This document shows, one piece after another, positions 53,803-63,199 of a DNA stretch of 64,000 nucleotides. The stretch lies in assembly GCA_050741255.1 (NCBI GenBank), contig JBOIEQ010000003.1, positions 8,317 through 72,316 of the forward strand. Reading direction: 5' to 3'. The notes below the pieces were generated by a model. That model saw nothing but the letters and a program-made list of their open reading frames with translations, did not search any database and had not been told where the DNA came from. The position numbers and the translations under genes are program-made. Every line of letters starts with the position of its first letter. Within the stretch, counting starts at the first letter, position 1. The DNA is from CAZXNF01 sp050741255 (lineage in GTDB: Bacteria; Pseudomonadota; Gammaproteobacteria; Burkholderiales; SG8-41).

Positions 53803-54891
53803 TCACCCCCGCTCGTTCAGAAATACGCGCGCCTGCTTTTCCCCATCGGCCATCAGCATCCCGATGTTTTCCGGACTGCGGTCGATCTTGCTTTCGTAGT
53901 CGAGCTTGGCCTGCAGCTCCGCCGACATCTCGATGAACGGGATGTAATAGTCGCGATCCTCGGCGCCGGGATAGGCGCGTGGAATGCGGATCGGTTCCTT
54001 CACGTCGAACTGTTGCAGGAATTCGGGGCGCAGCGCGTTGTTGCGCAGCAGGTCGTTGATGAAGGCGAGCGAGTCGAGGCCCTGGAACAGGGAGACGTTG
54101 CCGACCAGCTGGTTGCGGCGGTCGCCGATGGCTTCCGGCGCGCTCGGCACCCTGGCACACACGGTCGGATTGATCTTGATCACCCAGACTTCGTGCGGGA
54201 TGTTCTGCCTGCCCACGTAAATCGGCCGGATGAGTTCCTTCACCGGCGGATTGTCGGAAAAAAGTCCGTCCCAGTAGGCGCCGCCGTCGAACTCCACGGC
54301 GGGAAAGATGTTGGGCACGGCGCAGGAGGAGAGGATGTGCTCCACGCGGATCTCGCCCGTGCGGGAGCTGAATTTGACGAGTTGCCCGGTCAGGATGTTG
54401 ACGGCGCCGAGCAGGAGCGCCGGTCCGTCTTCGAGCGCCCCCCACCGCTTCAGCTCGCTGAAATCCATGTGTGCTTCGAGCAGGGCGCGCAGGTCGGTAA
54501 AGCGCGGACGAAACTTTGACGCCACGGCGCCGAACATCGACGTCAGCACGGGCGAGGACGGGCTGATGTTGAACTGGGGCATCTGGCCCCGGCTGACGGT
54601 GCGCATGGATTCCACGACGAACTGGTTGAACGCCTGCTCGGCGGGAGATTGCGCGGTGTTCTCGTTCCAGAACTCGATGATGCGGCGCCAGGGTTCGGGA
54701 TCCTTCTTCGCGAGGGAGTACCAGGCGAGCGCGGCGCAGATCGAGCCGCCCGAGGTTCCGGACAGGCTGACGATGTTGAAGTCCTTGTGCACCCCCTCCT
54801 CGAACAATCCCTTCAGGACGCCGGCGGTGAAAGCGGTCTGGCTGCCGCCGCCCTGGCAGGCGATGGCGATTTTCGTTTTGGGTGTCGGCAT
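53803..54891 (-). CDS. Patatin-like phospholipase
   Basis: A 362-residue Ser-Asp dyad lipid hydrolase. Oxyanion stretch CQGGGSQTAFTAGVLKGLF, nucleophile elbow GTSGG with S47, and the catalytic aspartate in YWDGLFSDNPP (about D208). No signal peptide, so cytoplasmic or injected. AGGAA precedes ATG 54891 by eight bases; the upstream 58-codon extension is low complexity and rejected. Role (lipid remodelling, storage polymer turnover) not readable from context. Confidence 0.9.
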   Translation of the reverse strand: MPTPKTKIAIACQGGGSQTAFTAGVLKGLFEEGVHKDFNIVSLSGTSGGSICAALAWYSLAKKDPEPWRRIIEFWNENTAQSPAEQAFNQFVVESMRTVSRGQMPQFNISPSSPVLTSMFGAVASKFRPRFTDLRALLEAHMDFSELKRWGALEDGPALLLGAVNILTGQLVKFSSRTGEIRVEHILSSCAVPNIFPAVEFDGGAYWDGLFSDNPPVKELIRPIYVGRQNIPHEVWVIKINPTVCARVPSAPEAIGDRRNQLVGNVSLFQGLDSLAFINDLLRNNALRPEFLQQFDVKEPIRIPRAYPGAEDRDYYIPFIEMSAELQAKLDYESKIDRSPENIGMLMADGEKQARVFLNERG

Positions 54892-55021
54892 GGGGGTGTT
54901 CCTGGAAATCGGACGGGAATCGGCAGCTTGCGGCGATGCTAACACCCACAGCGTACCCGGCGCGGTGCGCGCGTCCGCGTCACCCGCCAGCACCAGCACC
55001 AGCAGCGCATGCGCGACGGGG

Positions 55022-55576
55022 TCAGCCGCTGGTGGGGTCGCTCGAAGCTGCCGAGCGGACCTCATTTCCGATGATCTCCAGGAACTGCTTCAGCTCCCGC
55101 CGGGTGCGCAAATGAAAAACGCGTTTGCGCTGCGCCGCTTCCGCTCCATAGGCCCTGTACTTTGGTGTCAGGTGACGATGACAAGGCCAGAGCACCCGGT
55201 AACTCTGGAGGGAACTGCTGATCACCGGGCTGCCTGCCGGCCAGCCCGGGGGGTCGACGAACAGCCCTTGAACCAGCCGCTTCGTGATCCACCAGGCATG
55301 CACGGCCAGCGGCAGGTCGACATGCACAAGGGTATCCGCTGCTTCGAATCGTTCCCAGGCGGGTTTGACGCTGTCGAAGCCGTCGATGATCCATTCGTCG
55401 CAGCGGATGAGCGCCGCATGCGCCTGAAGATATTCTTCCTGCGGGACGGCGATGCCCCCGGTCCGGAACTGCATTTTGTCGATCACGTGCAGCGGCAGGC
55501 CGGTGATGGCCGCCAGTTCGCGGGCCAGCGTCGATTTGCCGCCACCCGCATTGCCGAAGATTGCCACTCGCTTCAT
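55022..55576 (-). CDS. Adenylate-kinase-like P-loop protein
   Basis: A 184-residue P-loop protein with Walker A GNAGGGKST at the N-terminus, then LPLHVIDKMQF and a DEWIIDGF Walker-B-like segment, an arrangement typical of the DNA topology modulation/adenylate-kinase-like (FlaR) proteins. The lid region is Trp-rich and the C-terminus (LRTRRELKQFLEIIG) helical. Starts at ATG 55576 without a strong ribosome site. Function unknown. Confidence 0.82.
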   Translation of the reverse strand: MKRVAIFGNAGGGKSTLARELAAITGLPLHVIDKMQFRTGGIAVPQEEYLQAHAALIRCDEWIIDGFDSVKPAWERFEAADTLVHVDLPLAVHAWWITKRLVQGLFVDPPGWPAGSPVISSSLQSYRVLWPCHRHLTPKYRAYGAEAAQRKRVFHLRTRRELKQFLEIIGNEVRSAASSDPTSG

Positions 55577-55690
55577 GCGGCCTGCCCGACTGGTCCGGTT
55601 CGGTTCCGTGCAACGGGAGGAAGCTTCCCCCTAAATCCGTTTGCCATCAATCCCTTGCCGGTGTGGGCCAACGCGGGCCCCGGTGCATAA

Positions 55691-55704
55691 TGCAAGCGCT
55701 TGCA
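55691..55704 (+). promoter_or_regulatory. LacI-type operator upstream of xsc
   Basis: TGCAAGCGCTTGCA is a perfect 14-bp palindrome with the central CpG and AAGCGCTT core typical of LacI/GalR operators. It sits 62 bases before the xsc start and overlaps by one base a possible -10 box CATAAT (55686-55691). A LacI-family regulator gene lies immediately after xsc, so binding by that protein is likely. Confidence 0.65.
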
Positions 55705-55765
55705 GTCATGCGGGGGCTCGCCTAAACTCCCTTCCCCACCCGCACGCATAACGGAGGAGTCCGCC

Positions 55766-57526
55766 ATGAACACCATGACCGAAGCCAAATCCCTCGCGCA
55801 GTCCGGCAAGGTGCGCATGACGTCCTCGGAAGCCTTCGTCGAAACGCTGATCGCACAGGGGGTGAAGGACACCTTCGGCATCGTCGGCTCGGCCTACATG
55901 GACGCGCACGACCTGTTCCCGGCGGCCGGTATCCGCTTCCTGTCGGTGGCGCACGAGCAGAACGCCGCGCACATGGCCGACGGCTACTCGCGGGTGACGG
56001 GCAAGCACGGGGTGTGCATCGCGCAGAACGGCCCGGGCATCACGAACTTCGTGACGGGTATCGCGGCGGCCTACTGGGCGCATTCGCCGGTGGTGTGCAT
56101 CACGCCGGAATCCGGCTCCCTGTCGATGGGCCTGGGCGGCTTCCAGGAAACGGAGCAGATGCCGATCTTCTCCAAGATCACCAAGTGGCAGGTGCACGTG
56201 AATTCGCCGCTGCGCATCGCGGAACTGACCTCGCGCGCCTTCGACTATGCGATGGCGGAACGCGGCCCGGTGCAGATCAACATTCCGCGCGATTACTTCT
56301 ACGGCGAAGGCGACTACGAGATCCCGCAGCCGCAGCGCATCGAGCGCGGCCCCGGCGGCCCCGAGTCGCTGGACGCGGCGGCGCGGCTGCTGGCGAAGGC
56401 CAAGTTCCCGGTCATCCTCTCCGGCGGCGGCGTGATCATGGCGAACGGCATCAAGGAATGCGCCGCGCTCGCCGAGTACCTGACCGCGCCGGTTGTCAGC
56501 TCCTACCTGCACAACGATTCCTTCCCGGCCTCGCACCCGCTCGCCTGCGGACCGCTCGGCTACCAGGGCTCCAAAGCGGCGATGAAACTCATCGCCAGGG
56601 CCGACGTGGTGCTCGCGCTCGGCTCGCGCCTGGGCCCCTTCGGCACGCTGCCGCAGCACGGACTCGACTACTGGCCGAAGAACGCCAAAATCATCCAGGT
56701 CGACGCCGACCCGCGCATGATCGGGCTGGTCAAGAAAGTGTCGATCGGCATCGTCGGCGACGCGAAGCTTGCGGCACTGGCCTTGCTGGAGCGGCTGAAG
56801 GGCTTCGGCAAGATGCCGCCGAACAAGGCGCGCCTCACCGACATCCGCACGGAAAAAGAAGCGTGGGCGAAGGAACTGGAGAAATGGCCCTCGCCGAACG
56901 CCAAGGGCCGCATCGGTCCGCGCCAGGCGCTGACCGCGCTGGCGAAGGCGCTGCCGAAGAACGCGATGGTCTCCACCGACATCGGCAACGTGTGCTCGGT
57001 GTCGAACAGCTATCTGAATTTCGACACGGCGCCGTCCTTTCTTGCCGCGATGAGCTTCGGCAACTGCGGCTACTCCTTCCCCGCGGCGATGGGCGCGAAG
57101 GTGGGCCGGCCCGACCGGCCCGCGATCGCCTACGTCGGCGATGGCGCCTGGGGCATGAGCCTCACGGAAGTCATGACCTGCGTGCGCGAGGACATTCCGG
57201 TCGTGGCGGTGGTGTTCAACAACGGGCAGTGGGGTGCGGAGAAGAAGAACCAGGTGGACTACTTCGACAACCGCTTCCTCGGCACCGATCTCGAAAACCC
57301 AAACTTCGCGGACGTCGCCGAAGCGATGGGTGCGCGCGGCATCACGGTCGATCACGTGGACGAGATCGGCGACGCGATGAAGGCGGCCGTGAAGTCGAAC
57401 AAGCCCACCGTCATCAACCTGATGCTGACACAGGAGCTGGGCGATCCGTTCCGGCGCGACGCGTTCAAGCCGCCGCACCGGTTGCTCGCCAAGTACCGGA
57501 AGTACAGCGCGAAGCAGTTCCGCTGA
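55766..57526 (+). CDS. xsc: Sulfoacetaldehyde acetyltransferase
   Basis: Xsc is a thiamine-diphosphate enzyme that turns sulfoacetaldehyde plus phosphate into acetyl phosphate and sulfite, the C-S bond cleavage step of taurine, isethionate and sulfoacetate use. The 586-residue protein has the N-terminal block MTSSEAFVETLIAQGVKDTF, catalytic E64 in HEQNAAHMADGY, the sulfo-family stretch GGFQETEQMPIFSKITKWQ, and the TPP-binding GDGAWGMSLTE to NNGQWG. GGAGGAG before ATG 55766 fixes the start. No pta, tauXY or sulfonate transporter is beside it. A LacI regulator follows after 24 bases. Confidence 0.92.
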   Translation: MNTMTEAKSLAQSGKVRMTSSEAFVETLIAQGVKDTFGIVGSAYMDAHDLFPAAGIRFLSVAHEQNAAHMADGYSRVTGKHGVCIAQNGPGITNFVTGIAAAYWAHSPVVCITPESGSLSMGLGGFQETEQMPIFSKITKWQVHVNSPLRIAELTSRAFDYAMAERGPVQINIPRDYFYGEGDYEIPQPQRIERGPGGPESLDAAARLLAKAKFPVILSGGGVIMANGIKECAALAEYLTAPVVSSYLHNDSFPASHPLACGPLGYQGSKAAMKLIARADVVLALGSRLGPFGTLPQHGLDYWPKNAKIIQVDADPRMIGLVKKVSIGIVGDAKLAALALLERLKGFGKMPPNKARLTDIRTEKEAWAKELEKWPSPNAKGRIGPRQALTALAKALPKNAMVSTDIGNVCSVSNSYLNFDTAPSFLAAMSFGNCGYSFPAAMGAKVGRPDRPAIAYVGDGAWGMSLTEVMTCVREDIPVVAVVFNNGQWGAEKKNQVDYFDNRFLGTDLENPNFADVAEAMGARGITVDHVDEIGDAMKAAVKSNKPTVINLMLTQELGDPFRRDAFKPPHRLLAKYRKYSAKQFR

Positions 57527-57550
57527 ACGGGTGAGGGCGGTGCCCTCCGC

Positions 57551-58582
57551 ATGAACGACCCGCGCCCGCCGCAGGTCGCCGGCGTCACGCTGGCCGACGT
57601 CGCGCGCCGTGCCAAAGTGTCGACGGCCACCGTCTCACGTGCGCTGTCGCTGCCGCAGATGGTGAAGCCCGCCACGCTGCGCCGCGTGCAGGCGGCCGTG
57701 GAAGCGCTGGGCTACGTCGCGCACGGCGCCGCGCGCGCGCTGGCGTCACGGCGCACGCACACCATCGGCGCCGTCATCCCCACGCTCGACAACGCGATCT
57801 TCGCCAACACCACGCACGCGCTGCAGCGGGCCTTCGACGCGGCGGGTTACACCCTGCTGCTCGCCTCGCACGAATTCGACCCCGCGGCCGAAGTGCGTGC
57901 CACCCGCACGCTGATCCAGCGCGGGGTCGATGCGCTGGTGCTGCTGGGCACCACCCACGATCCGGAAGTGTTCCGCATGATCGCGGCGCGGCAGGTGCCG
58001 TACGTGCTGACCTGGGCCTACGACACTTCCGGCGCGCACCCGAGCGTGGGCTTCGACAACCGCGCGGCGGCGATGGCGGTCGCCAACCATCTGCTCGATC
58101 TCGGCCACCGGCGGATCGCGATGATCGCCGGCCAGACCGCGCACAACGAGCGCGCACGCGAGCGCGTGGCCGGCGTGCAGGCGGCGCTGACGGCACGCGG
58201 CCTCACCCTGGCCCGGCTGGTCGAACGGCCCTTCACGCTGGCGGCGGGACGCGAAGGGTTGCGGGAAGCGCTGGACGCGACGCCGCGGCCCACCGCCGTG
58301 ATCTGCGGCAACGATGTGCTGGCGCTGGGCGCCATCGCCGAGGCGCATGCGCAGGGGCTGCAGGTGCCACGCGACCTGTCGGTGACGGGCTTCGACGACA
58401 TGGAGATCGCCTCGCTGCTGTCGCCAGGCCTGACCACCGTGCATTTCCCGACGGCCGAACTCGGCTCGCGCGCGGCCGCGCACGTACTCGCACGGCTGGC
58501 CGATGAAACAGTGCCGCAGCAGACGGAACTGCCGGTGGAACTGGTGGTGCGGGAGAGTACGGCGGCGCCGGCGAAGACTTAA
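57551..58582 (+). CDS. LacI/GalR family transcriptional regulator
   Basis: A 343-residue repressor-type regulator: N-terminal helix-turn-helix VTLADVARRAKVSTATVSRA with hinge helix ALASRRTHTIG, and a periplasmic-binding-protein-like ligand domain (TGFDDMEIASLLSPGLTTVH). It lies in the same direction 24 bases after xsc, and a matching palindrome lies upstream of xsc, so it probably autoregulates this two-gene unit in response to a sulfonate-pathway or sugar-like ligand. Confidence 0.93.
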   Translation: MNDPRPPQVAGVTLADVARRAKVSTATVSRALSLPQMVKPATLRRVQAAVEALGYVAHGAARALASRRTHTIGAVIPTLDNAIFANTTHALQRAFDAAGYTLLLASHEFDPAAEVRATRTLIQRGVDALVLLGTTHDPEVFRMIAARQVPYVLTWAYDTSGAHPSVGFDNRAAAMAVANHLLDLGHRRIAMIAGQTAHNERARERVAGVQAALTARGLTLARLVERPFTLAAGREGLREALDATPRPTAVICGNDVLALGAIAEAHAQGLQVPRDLSVTGFDDMEIASLLSPGLTTVHFPTAELGSRAAAHVLARLADETVPQQTELPVELVVRESTAAPAKT

Positions 58583-58589
58583 AAAGTAT

Positions 58590-58675
58590 CGTCATTCCAG
58601 CGGAAGCTGGAATCCAGAGAGTGACTGCTCCAGGCAGTCGGCTAAAAATGAATCCCAGCTTTCGCAGGAATGACG
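58590..58675. repeat. CGTCATTCC-type inverted repeat element
   Basis: CGTCATTCCAGCGGAAGCTGG and on at the left pairs with the complement of the right end (CCAGCTTTCGCAGGAATGACG), with a few mismatches, enclosing about 35 bases. This matches the widespread CGTCATTCCCGCGAAAGCGGGAAT intergenic repeats of betaproteobacteria (dRS3-like). It fills the gap between the convergent LacI and TetR genes and may end transcription of both. Confidence 0.8.
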
Positions 58676-58677
58676 GC

Positions 58678-59307
58678 TTAAGCGGCGTGCAGCCGCCGCA
58701 ACTCGCCGGGCGCGCCGGCGAGGAACACCCGCACGTTGATCCCCACGATTTCCTCCAGCGTGCCGTGCACGCTCATGCCGAAGACGTGGCTGCGGGTGTT
58801 GATGAAGGCGATCGCCCCGTGCAGCACGCCCGCCAGTTCGAGTTCCAGCGGCAGGACCGGGCGCGTTTCCGGCGCGGGCAGGCCGGCCTCGTGGCGCAGT
58901 TCGCGGATGATCGGAATCAGCATGCGTTGCGCGAGCTGGCTGCTGAACTTGCCGGATTTGTGCACGCCCAGCAGTCCGGCCCGCGTCCATAGCCGGCTGT
59001 CGGCCGCGCGCATGCCGCTGCGGTATTCGACGTAGAAGCGGATCAGGCGCTGGTCCAGCGGAATCCTGCGATCCGCCAGCAGCACATCCCACTCGGGCCG
59101 CCAGCGCCCGGCGAAAAGTTGGACGATGACGCTCTGGATGAGCGCGGGTTTGCCGCGGAAATGCGCGGCGAGTTGCGCGGGCGTGACGCGGGCCTTCTTT
59201 GCAATGGCGGCGAGCGATACTTCAAAGCCGTCCTGCGCGAACAGGTCGTAGGCGGTCGTGGTGATGCGGTCCGCGATGTGCTGCGCGGGGGCGGGTTTCT
59301 TACTCAA
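58678..59307 (-). CDS. TetR/AcrR family transcriptional regulator
   Basis: A 209-residue regulator with N-terminal helix-turn-helix ([25 protein letters not shown] split over residues about 15-45, recognition [12 protein letters not shown]) and a helical ligand domain. It starts at TTG 59307, with GAGG eight bases upstream inside argH; start and argH stop overlap by eight bases, so it is read from the argH transcript. Target unknown. Confidence 0.88.
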   Translation of the reverse strand: MSKKPAPAQHIADRITTTAYDLFAQDGFEVSLAAIAKKARVTPAQLAAHFRGKPALIQSVIVQLFAGRWRPEWDVLLADRRIPLDQRLIRFYVEYRSGMRAADSRLWTRAGLLGVHKSGKFSSQLAQRMLIPIIRELRHEAGLPAPETRPVLPLELELAGVLHGAIAFINTRSHVFGMSVHGTLEEIVGINVRVFLAGAPGELRRLHAA

Positions 59308-60706
59308 GGTTTTTCCTCGCTTTTGCGATGGCGGTTTTCACCCGCGCCGGCGCGGTGCCGCCGATGTGGCTGCGGGCCTTCACCGATCCTTCGGGCGTCA
59401 GCACGGCGGCCACGTCCTTGGCGATGAGCGGCGAGAACTGCTGCAGATCGGCGAGCTTCAGCGCCGAGAGGTCGCAGCTCTTGCTCTCGGCATGGCGCAC
59501 CGCCTGCGCAACCACTTCATGCGCCTCGCGAAACGGCAGTCCCTTGCGCACGAGGTAGTCGGCGAGATCGGTCGCCGTGGCGTAGCCTTCCAGCACCGCC
59601 GCGCGCATCTTCGCGCGATCGATCTCCAGACCCGCGATCATCGCCGCGAAGATGGCGAGCGCGCCGGTCACCGTGTCCACTGTGTCGAACAGCGGTTCCT
59701 TGTCTTCCTGGTTGTCCTTGTTGTACGCCAGCGGCTGCGCCTTCATGATCGTCAGCAGCGCCATCAGGTGGCCGTAGACGCGGCCGGTCTTGCCGCGCAC
59801 GAGTTCCGGCACGTCCGGATTCTTCTTCTGCGGCATGATCGACGAGCCGGTGCAGAAACGGTCGGGGATCTGCACGAAGCCGAAGCGCGGGTTGGCCCAC
59901 AGGATCAGTTCCTCGGACAGGCGCGACAGGTGCATCAGGATGAGCGACGCGCAGGCGCAGAACTCGATCGCAAAGTCGCGATCGGACACGGCGTCGAGCG
60001 AGTTTTCGCACACGCCGTCGAAGCCGAGTTCCTTCGCGACCTGGATGCGGTCGATCTGGAACGACGTGCCGGCGAGCGCCGCCGCGCCGAGCGGCAGCCG
60101 GTTCACGCGCTTGCGGCAATCGGCGAGCCGCTGCGCGTCGCGCACCAGCATCTCGTAGTAGGCCATCAGGTGGTGGCCGAAGGTCACCGGCTGCGCGACC
60201 TGCAGGTGCGTGAAACCGGGCATCACCGCATCCGCATGGGCGTCGGCCCGCTCCACCAGCGCGCGCTGCAGGTCCTTCACCAGCGCGAGAATGCGGTCGA
60301 TGGCGGCGCGCAGGTAGAGCCGCACGTCGGTCGCGACCTGGTCGTTGCGCGAACGGGCGGTGTGCAGCCGCTTGCCGGCGTCGCCGGCAATTTCCGTCAG
60401 CCGCGCCTCGATGTTCATGTGCACGTCTTCACGCGCGAGCGACCAGGTGAAGGCGCCGCTCTCGATCTCCTGCCGCACCTGCGCGAGACCTTTCTCGATC
60501 GCGGCGAGATCGATATCCGACAGGATCTTCGCTGTCGTCAGCATGCGCGCATGCGCGAGCGAGCCTTCGATGTCGAACAACGCCAGCCGCTGGTCGAAGC
60601 CGACCGACGCGGTGAAGCGCTGCGTGAGCGCGTCCACCGGCTCGTCGAAACGGCCGGACCAGGCGGACTCGCCCGGGTTGGGGTTGCCGGATTTCTCTTG
60701 CGCCAT
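59300..60706 (-). CDS. argH: Argininosuccinate lyase
   Basis: ArgH splits argininosuccinate into arginine and fumarate, the last step of arginine synthesis. The 468-residue protein shows the fumarase/aspartase superfamily signature [11 protein letters not shown], the N-terminal [30 protein letters not shown] and [21 protein letters not shown] region ([14 protein letters not shown]). Normal length. The TetR gene overlaps its stop. Confidence 0.97.
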   Translation of the reverse strand: MAQEKSGNPNPGESAWSGRFDEPVDALTQRFTASVGFDQRLALFDIEGSLAHARMLTTAKILSDIDLAAIEKGLAQVRQEIESGAFTWSLAREDVHMNIEARLTEIAGDAGKRLHTARSRNDQVATDVRLYLRAAIDRILALVKDLQRALVERADAHADAVMPGFTHLQVAQPVTFGHHLMAYYEMLVRDAQRLADCRKRVNRLPLGAAALAGTSFQIDRIQVAKELGFDGVCENSLDAVSDRDFAIEFCACASLILMHLSRLSEELILWANPRFGFVQIPDRFCTGSSIMPQKKNPDVPELVRGKTGRVYGHLMALLTIMKAQPLAYNKDNQEDKEPLFDTVDTVTGALAIFAAMIAGLEIDRAKMRAAVLEGYATATDLADYLVRKGLPFREAHEVVAQAVRHAESKSCDLSALKLADLQQFSPLIAKDVAAVLTPEGSVKARSHIGGTAPARVKTAIAKARKNLE

Positions 60707-60789
60707 GGGGTTCAGTTGGTCAGAATGACGCGCGCCCGGTCAGCTGAAAAACAAGCAAAAAAAGCGCACGCGTTCAACAAGATAGAGCG

Positions 60790-61830
60790 ATGAGTCTACA
60801 TCAAAAATCCACCGCGACCGCAGCTGCCGGCGCCGGTGCGAACGCGCTGCCCAACTTCCGCAACCTCGGCATCCTGCTGCGGCTGCTCCTGTTCGTGAAT
60901 GCCGCGGCGCTTGCCGTGGCGCTCGTGCAGTCCAGTTCGGCGATGGAAGCGTGGAAGGAACTGCTGGAAATCTGCGCGCGCGTACAGCCACCGCTCATCG
61001 CCGTGGTCCTGCTCCTGACCGGCCTGCAGCCGTGGCTCGCCCGGCTGCCGTTCGCCGCCGGCACTGTCGCGGTGACGGCGCTGGCCGCGGTCGTCACGGC
61101 GGGCTGGCACTGGCTGGCGGCCGATCTCGTCGGGGGCGCGGGTAGCCTGGAACGCGCGCTGCTGTTCGCCGTGTTCGTGACGCTGTCCGCGCTGTCGTAC
61201 TTCAGCCTGCGCGCGCGGGCGCTGTCGCCCGCGCTGGCGGAGGCCCGCCTGCAGGCGCTGCAGGCGCGCATCCGGCCGCACTTCCTGTTCAACAGCCTGA
61301 ACGCGGTGCTGTCGCTGATCCGCCAGGACCCGCGCCGGGCGGAAATGGCGCTGGAGGACCTGTCCGACCTGTTCCGCGTGCTGATGGCCGACAACCGCGA
61401 ACTGACGCCACTGGCGCGCGAGGTGGACCTGTGCCGCCAGTACCTCGCCATCGAGGAACTGCGGCTCGGGCCCCGGCTGCAGCTCGACTGGCAGGTAGCC
61501 GAGATGCCGGGCGACGCGCTGGTGCCGCCGCTCATCCTGCAACCGCTGCTGGAGAACGCCGTCTACCACGGCATCGAGCCGCGGTCGGAAACCGGCACGA
61601 TCACGATCCGCATCTGGCGCGACGGCGAGCGGGTGCGGGCCCTCCTGCGCAATCCGTACCGGGCGGAAGGCGACCGCCATTCCGGCAACCGCATGGCGCT
61701 CGCCAACATCCGTGAGCGCCTGTTGCTGCATTTCGATGCCGAAGCACAGTTGACGAGTTCGGTGCAGGATAATGCGTATGAAGTCGAGATCGTGATGCCG
61801 TACCAGAAAAGCCCGCCGGAGAAACCGTGA
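60790..61830 (+). CDS. AlgZ/LytS-type sensor histidine kinase
   Basis: A 346-residue membrane kinase of the His_kinase (LytS/YehU/AlgZ) class. Four to five hydrophobic helices (30-140), then the phosphoacceptor H164 in ARIRPHFLFNSLNAVLSLI, the N-box LLENAVYHGIEP, and a short ATPase domain with NRMALANIRERL. The lack of an extracytoplasmic sensor domain suggests signal perception in the membrane. It precedes its response regulator by three bases and starts 83 bases from the divergent argH start. Confidence 0.93.
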   Translation: MSLHQKSTATAAAGAGANALPNFRNLGILLRLLLFVNAAALAVALVQSSSAMEAWKELLEICARVQPPLIAVVLLLTGLQPWLARLPFAAGTVAVTALAAVVTAGWHWLAADLVGGAGSLERALLFAVFVTLSALSYFSLRARALSPALAEARLQALQARIRPHFLFNSLNAVLSLIRQDPRRAEMALEDLSDLFRVLMADNRELTPLAREVDLCRQYLAIEELRLGPRLQLDWQVAEMPGDALVPPLILQPLLENAVYHGIEPRSETGTITIRIWRDGERVRALLRNPYRAEGDRHSGNRMALANIRERLLLHFDAEAQLTSSVQDNAYEVEIVMPYQKSPPEKP

Positions 61831-61833
61831 ACC

Positions 61834-62610
61834 ATGAGTGAGGACACCGCACCGCCGCTGCCGCCATTGCGCGTCGCGATCGTCGATGACGAGGCGCCCG
61901 CGCGCAGCCGCCTGCGCGACGTGCTGTCCGACTGCGCGCTCAAGCTGCCGCTGGAAATCGTGGGCGAGGCGACCAATGGGCTGGAGGCGGTGGCGCTCCT
62001 CGAACTCTGCGATGCCGACGTGGTGCTGCTCGACGTGCGGATGCCGGACATGGACGGCATCGAGGTCGCGCAGCACCTGCTGAAGCTGCCCGACCCGCCG
62101 GCGGTGATCTTCGCCACGGCCTACGACGCCTACGCCCTGAAAGCCTTCGAAGTCCACGCGGTGGACTACCTGCTGAAGCCGGTGCGCGCGAGCCGCCTGC
62201 TGGAGGCACTGGAGCGGGTGCGCTCCCTCGCGCCACCGAAGGACGAGGCGCTGCGGGGCTTAAGGGCCGGGCCGCGCACGCACCTGTCGGTGAACGAACG
62301 CGGCCGCATCCACCTTGTGCCGGTGCCGGAAATCGTCTACCTGAAGGCGGAACTCAAGTACGTCACCGCGCGCACCGCGGCGCGCGAATTCCTGCTTGAG
62401 GAGTCGCTGACCAGGCTGGAGGAGGAGTTCCTCGGCCGCTACGTGCGCATCCACCGCAACTGTCTCGTCGCCAAGGACGCGATCCGCGGCTTCGAGCGCG
62501 TGGCCGAACCCGGCGGCGAAGGCCACTGGGTGGTGCTGTTGAACGGGCTGGAGGAAAAGCTGGCGGTCAGCCGCCGGCAGCAGCAGATCGTGCGCGAGTT
62601 CGGGCGCTGA
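61834..62610 (+). CDS. AlgR/LytTR-type response regulator
   Basis: A 258-residue regulator: receiver domain with phospho-acceptor D67 (VVLLDVRMPDMDG) and K at FLLKPVRASRL-like DYLLKPVRAS, and a C-terminal LytTR DNA-binding domain with HLSVNERGRIHLVPVPEI and the VRIHRNCLVAKDAI motif. Paired with the preceding kinase as in AlgZ/AlgR and FimS/AlgR systems. hemC lies 580 bases downstream; an algR-hemC neighbourhood also occurs in pseudomonads. Confidence 0.94.
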   Translation: MSEDTAPPLPPLRVAIVDDEAPARSRLRDVLSDCALKLPLEIVGEATNGLEAVALLELCDADVVLLDVRMPDMDGIEVAQHLLKLPDPPAVIFATAYDAYALKAFEVHAVDYLLKPVRASRLLEALERVRSLAPPKDEALRGLRAGPRTHLSVNERGRIHLVPVPEIVYLKAELKYVTARTAAREFLLEESLTRLEEEFLGRYVRIHRNCLVAKDAIRGFERVAEPGGEGHWVVLLNGLEEKLAVSRRQQQIVREFGR

Positions 62611-62617
62611 TCCGCGT

Positions 62618-63199
62618 TCAACGCGGCTGAGCCGCGCGGCGGATGAAGAGCCGGCCGTCGTCGATCTGCCGGTGGAGGTACAGGTTGTAGAAGTCCGGCG
62701 TGAGCAGGCCGACCAGCGGTTCCGAGACCGTCTGCCCTGAACTGGTAAAGGTGATGACGGTCGGCACCGAGCGGATGTTGTAGCGGCGCGCGAATTCCCG
62801 CTGGGTCACGGGCTTGCCCTCGAAGTCGCGCATTTCGGCGGTGCTCTCGACGTCCACCTCGCGGATGATGACCTTCGGTCCGTAGTCGGTGCTGACGGCC
62901 ATCGGTTCGAGGTGTTCCTTTTTCGCGCGCGTGCAGAACGGGCATTCGTCGTGCGTGAACACCAGCATGATCGGGATGCCCTGCACCATCGACTGCGACG
63001 TGAGCGGCAGCAGGTCGCCCGCCTTGACCAGCGGCGGCGGGTTTTGCGCGCCGGCCGCGCTCGCCGAGCATGCTAAGATTATCGCCGCTGTCGAGAGCGC
63101 CTGACTGACGCGGGAAACCCACCGTCCCGACGCCGACTGCCGGCGCCTCGGCCCACCGCCATCCTCCGTGCTCCCGCCCCGGAATCCTTCGCGTGTCAT
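62618..63199 (-). CDS. Exported thioredoxin-fold protein with CPFC motif
   Basis: A protein of about 193 residues with a hydrophobic export segment ([20 protein letters not shown]) after a long Arg/Gly-rich N-terminus, then a thioredoxin-like domain with active-site motif CPFC (about C86-C89 in this numbering), [16 protein letters not shown] with the cis-proline, and a C-terminal [13 protein letters not shown]. The ATG at 63199 has GGGGA eight bases upstream; 63214 is another ATG. Either overlaps the divergent hemC start. It is probably a periplasmic thiol-disulfide protein of the SoxW/DsbE kind. Confidence 0.82.
   Translation of the reverse strand: MTREGFRGGSTEDGGGPRRRQSASGRWVSRVSQALSTAAIILACSASAAGAQNPPPLVKAGDLLPLTSQSMVQGIPIMLVFTHDECPFCTRAKKEHLEPMAVSTDYGPKVIIREVDVESTAEMRDFEGKPVTQREFARRYNIRSVPTVITFTSSGQTVSEPLVGLLTPDFYNLYLHRQIDDGRLFIRRAAQPR

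Noticed and set aside
55706..57478. 590-codon open frame antisense to xsc
   Set aside because: Shadow of a conserved thiamine-diphosphate enzyme; the composition is dominated by Arg, His and Val.
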